DNA from: Desmodesmus armatus
Lineage: Eukaryota; Chlorophyta; Chlorophyceae; Sphaeropleales; Scenedesmaceae
Assembly: GCA_007449985.2 (NCBI GenBank)
Contig: VIIQ02000213.1
Span: forward strand, 1 to 64,000
Direction of reading: 5' to 3'
Length of the DNA: 64,000 nt
A model generated the notes under the pieces. That model searched no databases and was not told the origin of the DNA. It was given only the letters and a program-made list of their open reading frames with translations. Positions 60,590 through 64,000 of this stretch are shown one piece after another. A program made the translations under genes and the position numbers. How positions within the stretch are numbered: position 1 is the stretch's first letter; each line of letters opens with the position of its first letter.

Positions 60590-60860
60590 GTTATAAGTTT
60601 GTTTTGTTTGGCTTCTGAGGGTTGGGCATCGGGGATCGGGGTTTATGTGTAAAGGGGACTTCATGCATGGGTTACCTCTCCGAAGGTTTAGGAGTTGATA
60701 ACTGCGCACTTAGATGAAACGTTTTTTGTTTTGTTTTGTTTGGCCTTTGAGATTAGGGTTAGGGTTGGGGGACCAGGGTTTAGGTGTCAAGCGGGACTGC
60801 ATGCAATGGGTTCCCTCTCCAAAGATATAGGAGTTGACAACCGCGCACATTTGGCGGAGG
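60590..60860 (+). repeat. Direct duplication in NLR-B intron 5
   Basis: Two copies of about 130 bases (from about 60600 and 60735) share TTTTGTTTGGC.T.TGAG, GGGTTTA.GTGT.AA, GGACT.CATGCA, TGGGTT.CCTCTCC.AAG and AGGAGTTGA.AAC.GCGCAC. The second contains TTAGGGTTAGGGTTGGGG, a telomere-like run. The preceding 60150-60520 is a TGGAG/CTCCAC-rich degenerate repeat. Confidence 0.7.
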
Positions 60861-61392
60861 GGGAAATTTGTGGAGTGGGGTGAAGGTGATGTACTTTCCT
60901 TTATTGATCATGGTCAGATTGTACTGGTAACTACAACCAGACTCACGACAAAGTCACTTTTTGCGCATCACATATCCCTGCAACTACCATCCAGCTGACA
61001 TGTGACAAACACCTGCTAATCAGCGTTCCAACTATGCTGCTGCTCTGCTGATCATTCTGCTGCATGCAGGACTTTCGTGCCTGTGAGTGCTGGGAAGGTT
61101 TGGCAGCAGCCATGGCTGCAGTGGCAGGACTGCCATTCCTAAGGGCACTCGACATTCATGCCAAGCTGCTGGAGGATCGCCTTGATGAGGACAAGCTGCA
61201 AGCTCTTGTCAGCACCCTCAGCTCGTGCAAACACCTACAGCACCTGACCCTGTGGAACGCAAAGCGACAGGATTGGCGGCAACTGCACTTGACCTCACCG
61301 ACCTACAGCTCCTTGCGTGGCAGGACGCAGGCGAGTTGCCAGACATGCTTGGTGAGCTGACAGCCCTGCGCGAGCTGTACTGCAGGGGAGGA

Positions 61393-62348
61393 GAGAGAGA
61401 GAGATGACGCTAAAATGCCAGGCATTTAGCGTTAGTTGAGGAAGGGGCCGTGTGTGACCTCATAGTGGTCGCCACGTCCCCACCGTAACCCCAGGTGCCT
61501 ATACACCCTAGGGATCAAATTGCTGCTTCAGCTTCTTTCGTTTCCTGTGGTCAGGCAGTGGTTGGCCAAGCAGTTCTCTTTTCCTCTTGCTCCAGCTTGA
61601 TTTGGCGTAGTACCTTGCGTTCTGTATGGCGGCATGTCTCGTGTTCCAGATTTCCTCTACATGTTTACCTGCCAGGTGGTGGAGTTTCTTCAGCAGCTGT
61701 GACAGTGCTGTACCCTGTATTCCCAAGTCCTTCAGGTGCTCTTCTGTTTTCTTGTAAATACATCCAGATACTCCCAGTAAGATGCTTGTCAGTTTCACCT
61801 CTGCGCTGGGGTCGAAGATTTTGATCGATTTCATCAGACGGTCGTGCTGGCGGTCGGCCCTGTTCTCTTGGTGCGTAGGGTCCGTGTCTCTACAGTATTT
61901 AATCTCAATGAGCTCGTAGTGTGTGATGTGTTGTTCCGTATGTACCATTAGCGCGTCGGGTTTGCATCGCTGTCGGATGCTTCCTTTGAGGCCGTCCGGC
62001 ATACTTTCTGGCAAGACACCGAGCGGAATTCTTCCTTTCCCCTTCATGATGGCACATCTACGGCTCAGGCCGACGTCGCTCATCACCAGTTCTGCGCCTC
62101 TGTTTCCGTTGTGCACTGCTTGGATAATCAGTGACCCCGCGTCATTGTGCCGTTTTGTGACTGCCCCGGACAGTCTTGGGCATGCGCTGAGCGCGTGGTG
62201 CCCCCCGTCAGGTTGGTTGCACAGGGGGCAGTTGTTATTATTTATTACTTTATAGCGGCTCAGCAGCTTGTTGGTTGGGAGCAGGCCCCATCTGTATTGT
62301 AAGATCAGCTTCCGTCTTCTGTGTTTGATTGCCGCACTTCGCATGAAG
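61393..62348 (-). mobile_element. 5'-truncated non-LTR retrotransposon with restriction-like endonuclease
   Basis: The element sits in reverse orientation in the last exon of NLR-B, between LYCRG and RPLPFESMTALQ of the LRR frame. It is flanked by a probable target-site duplication TGCAGGG(G)AGGA (61381-61392 and 62349-62359; the copies differ by one G). On its own strand it holds the C-terminal end of the ORF, a short 3' UTR, a terminal stem-loop (arms 61407-61419 and 61421-61432 in plus coordinates) and a (TC)n tail. No reverse transcriptase core remains, so it is a dead-on-arrival copy of about 960 bases. Confidence 0.85.
61508..62344 (-). CDS. C-terminal fragment of non-LTR retrotransposon polyprotein
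   Basis: About 278 residues after 5' truncation; the first Met is not a real start. It has a CCHC zinc knuckle CPLCNQPDGGHHALSAC (Cys39, Cys42, His49/50, Cys55) and then an apparent PD-(D/E)xK endonuclease site: KPDALMV (PD 129-130) and YELIEIKYC (E147, K149). A CCHC followed by a restriction-like endonuclease is the arrangement of R2, NeSL, CRE and RandI/Dualen-type non-LTR elements, the last known from Chlamydomonas. It ends KLKQQFDP then TAG. The exact clade is not resolved without the RT domain. Confidence 0.75.
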   Translation of the reverse strand: MRSAAIKHRRRKLILQYRWGLLPTNKLLSRYKVINNNNCPLCNQPDGGHHALSACPRLSGAVTKRHNDAGSLIIQAVHNGNRGAELVMSDVGLSRRCAIMKGKGRIPLGVLPESMPDGLKGSIRQRCKPDALMVHTEQHITHYELIEIKYCRDTDPTHQENRADRQHDRLMKSIKIFDPSAEVKLTSILLGVSGCIYKKTEEHLKDLGIQGTALSQLLKKLHHLAGKHVEEIWNTRHAAIQNARYYAKSSWSKRKRELLGQPLPDHRKRKKLKQQFDP

Positions 62349-62911
62349 TGCAGGGAGGAAGCAGCCGGCCATTGCCCTTTGAGTCCATGACTGCACTACA
62401 GGTGTTGGAAACGTATATCTGCAGTGCTGGCTTACCAGAGTCGTTTGGTGGCTTGGCTGCACTGACATGGTTGGACCTGTCGGACAGCCAAGGCTTGACC
62501 AGCTTGCCTGACTCGTTTGGGGGGTTGACTGCATTAGAAGTGCTGCAGCTGCGACGGTGTATAAGGTTGACCAGGCTGAAAGATGAGTCATTTAGGGGCT
62601 TAGCTGCACTGACTCTGCTGGACCTAGGTGGTTGTAGTGGGTTGCCCAGCTTGCCTGAGTCCTTTGGGGGCTTGACTGCACTGCAGGGGCTGAACCTGTC
62701 ACTTTGCAACGGCTTGTCCAGCCTTCCCGAGTCCTTTGGGGGCTTGACTGCCTTGCGGGACTTGGACCTGTCCGACTGCTCCAAGCTGTCAAGCTGGCCA
62801 ATGTCACTTGTGCAGCTGACGTGCTTGCAGAAGCTGCAGATTAAGGGCTGTGACCAGCTGCCAGACCTGCCGGAGGCGCTGGCCAGGCTGACACATGTCG
62901 ACTACTTGTGA

Positions 62912-64000
62912 CTGCATACAGTTGGCGCCGGACTTCGCAGCGGCGCTGTGTGGCGGTGAATTTTGATGGTGTGGTGGCCCCGGCGCAGGATGCTGTTTAT
63001 AGTGTGCTTATGGCGTCACAGGCTATGTTTTTGCATGCACTAGCTGTGACAGTTGCCGTGATGGCAACAGCGGTGCTTGTCAGGCTGTGGGTGGGGCAGG
63101 TATGCTGCTGCTGCAACAGCCTGTCTTTTGTGATCCTGTTGTGAGTCAGCATGTCAGTGCATTGGTTGAGTTGAGCTTGGGTTGTCTTGCAATGGTGTGC
63201 GCCGGTCTCAAGACCACCATATGTTTGATGCTGCTATGTGCAAGTTGATTCTTTGCAACCCGTCTCCCTGCCAAGAGGCGACCGCTCAGCGGCTGGTGCC
63301 ATGCCTGGCAATGTATGTGACCTTCATTGAATGCCTTGGTGTTATGACACTGTGCATGCACACTCAAGAGGTGGCTGTTGAATTCTCGTCGGGTGAGGTG
63401 ACATTTATCGAAAGATGAAGCTGCCTGATGTTCGTTATGCAAGCTGCAGGCCTTGATGGTGCAGCAGCTTTTCTTCTTGAACGCCTCCTTGGCAGGTTAT
63501 GGCAGCTGCATGGATTGCTGGTTGTGAGGGTCCTCCAGGAATTGAAGCAGCATGTAGGCATACTGCCCATTTGTTGGCTGTGGTCACAGAGTGAAGGCAT
63601 GCCTACTACCATGATGGGCTCCACTAACTCATGCATCTTGACATGCATCATGCATCATGCACGGTGTCACCCGCGTTAGTAAAGCAGTGCATCTTGCCGT
63701 CACCACATGGTCACCATGAATGCACATTATTTGAGAAAGTACGACACTCTGTCGATGGTGGCAGTACAGTGCTTTTCAAGGGTTTGTGAGGGTTGTCAAA
63801 ACTCTGTATCTGTGTTTGGCCAGAGCCAGTGTGCATAAGACAGCCATATCACGAACGTGGCGTAGTGGTGCATCCAAGGGTTCTCTGCTTGCCGTACCAA
63901 CCCTGACCAATATGCGGTACACTGGCAATGGGTTTACCAACCGGGTTCATATGCACAGGGCAGCTCTCCACCCTCCTTGGCCAGGCACTCCTTAGGGTGC
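62912..64000. other. Region downstream of NLR-B
   Basis: Short frames occur (62908-63144, 63428-63679, plus strand), the first with a hydrophobic stretch MFLHALAVTVAVMATAVLV and a possible donor (GGGCAG/GTATGC), but nothing is recognisable. It may include the NLR-B 3' UTR or the start of another gene beyond the window. Confidence 0.4.

Larger units (their letters stand above)
56736..62911 (+). pseudogene. TIR-NB-LRR gene, broken (NLR-B)
   Basis: Exons match NLR-A one for one: 56736-57573, 57833-58188, 58457-58738, 59091-59519, 59832-60118, and 61070-62911 interrupted by a retroelement. TIR (QVFISHTAADEHGRVFAAS, WCLREL), Walker A (YGPGGIGKTTMA), VLLLLDNVNHD, GSRVIITSR and CSGLPLALQIIGG are present. 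Breaks: in-frame TAG at 57507-57509 (GYEG-stop-LAVLTAQ; NLR-A has Gln) and at 58015-58017 (RSNE-stop-LLQSLAQ; NLR-A has Gln); a one-base loss in exon 5 near 59949; a frameshift near 61285 in exon 6; and insertion of a non-LTR element at 61393-62348. About seven LRRs remain after the insertion, ending LPEALARLTHVDYL and TGA, against about 22 in NLR-A. All splice sites still look good, so decay is recent. Confidence 0.85.

Overview
The window looks like nuclear DNA of a green alga (Chlorophyta, most likely a chlorophycean or trebouxiophycean). The evidence is small GT-AG introns in nearly every gene, TTTAGGG-type telomeric motifs, TGTAA poly(A)-like signals, huge CTG/CAG and poly-G/poly-C tracts, an intron-bearing eukaryotic initiator tRNA, a TIR-NB-LRR family and an endonuclease-bearing non-LTR retroelement. 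No species is named because none can be proven from the sequence.

Layout. 1-2407 (-) is the 5' part of a TauD/TfdA-type Fe(II)/2-oxoglutarate dioxygenase gene that runs off the window start. 3199-8410 (+) is a mitochondrial carrier (SLC25) gene whose exons have been copied in tandem many times inside its introns. A tRNA-iMet with a 12-nt intron lies in one of those introns. 8411-19600 is gene-poor and full of tandem repeats, CTG tracts and head-to-head telomeric motifs. 19634-20929 (-) is a three-exon gene for an unknown 179-aa protein, with a decayed copy at 23308-24213 (-). 24214-28900 holds repeats and no gene I can defend. 28948 to about 42456 (-) holds a multi-exon PIF1-like helicase with a long glutamine-rich and zinc-finger-like N-terminal part, followed upstream by a tyrosine recombinase gene. 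Together they look like an unusual mobile element, and a near-perfect 35-nt inverted repeat at 27094 and 46221 brackets them. 42457-47793 is non-genic with inverted and direct repeats.

47794-62911 is a head-to-head pair of paralogous TIR-NB-LRR genes. NLR-A (-, 47794-53651) has about 22 LRRs and one apparent single-base deletion. NLR-B (+, 56736-62911) is clearly broken: two in-frame TAG codons, two frameshifts and a 5'-truncated retrotransposon inserted in its LRR exon. Between them lies a gene for a 325-aa membrane-anchored coiled-coil protein (54030-55007, +), divergent from NLR-A.

Three themes recur. First, exons are copied in tandem within genes, often where a CTG microsatellite forms the 3' splice site. 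Second, single-base deletions fall inside highly conserved motifs of otherwise good genes, which suggests uncorrected long-read indels or widespread pseudogenisation. Third, three in-frame TAG/TAA codons sit at glutamine positions. Exon structures below were worked out by hand from ORFs, splice motifs and reading phase; no alignment or database search was run.
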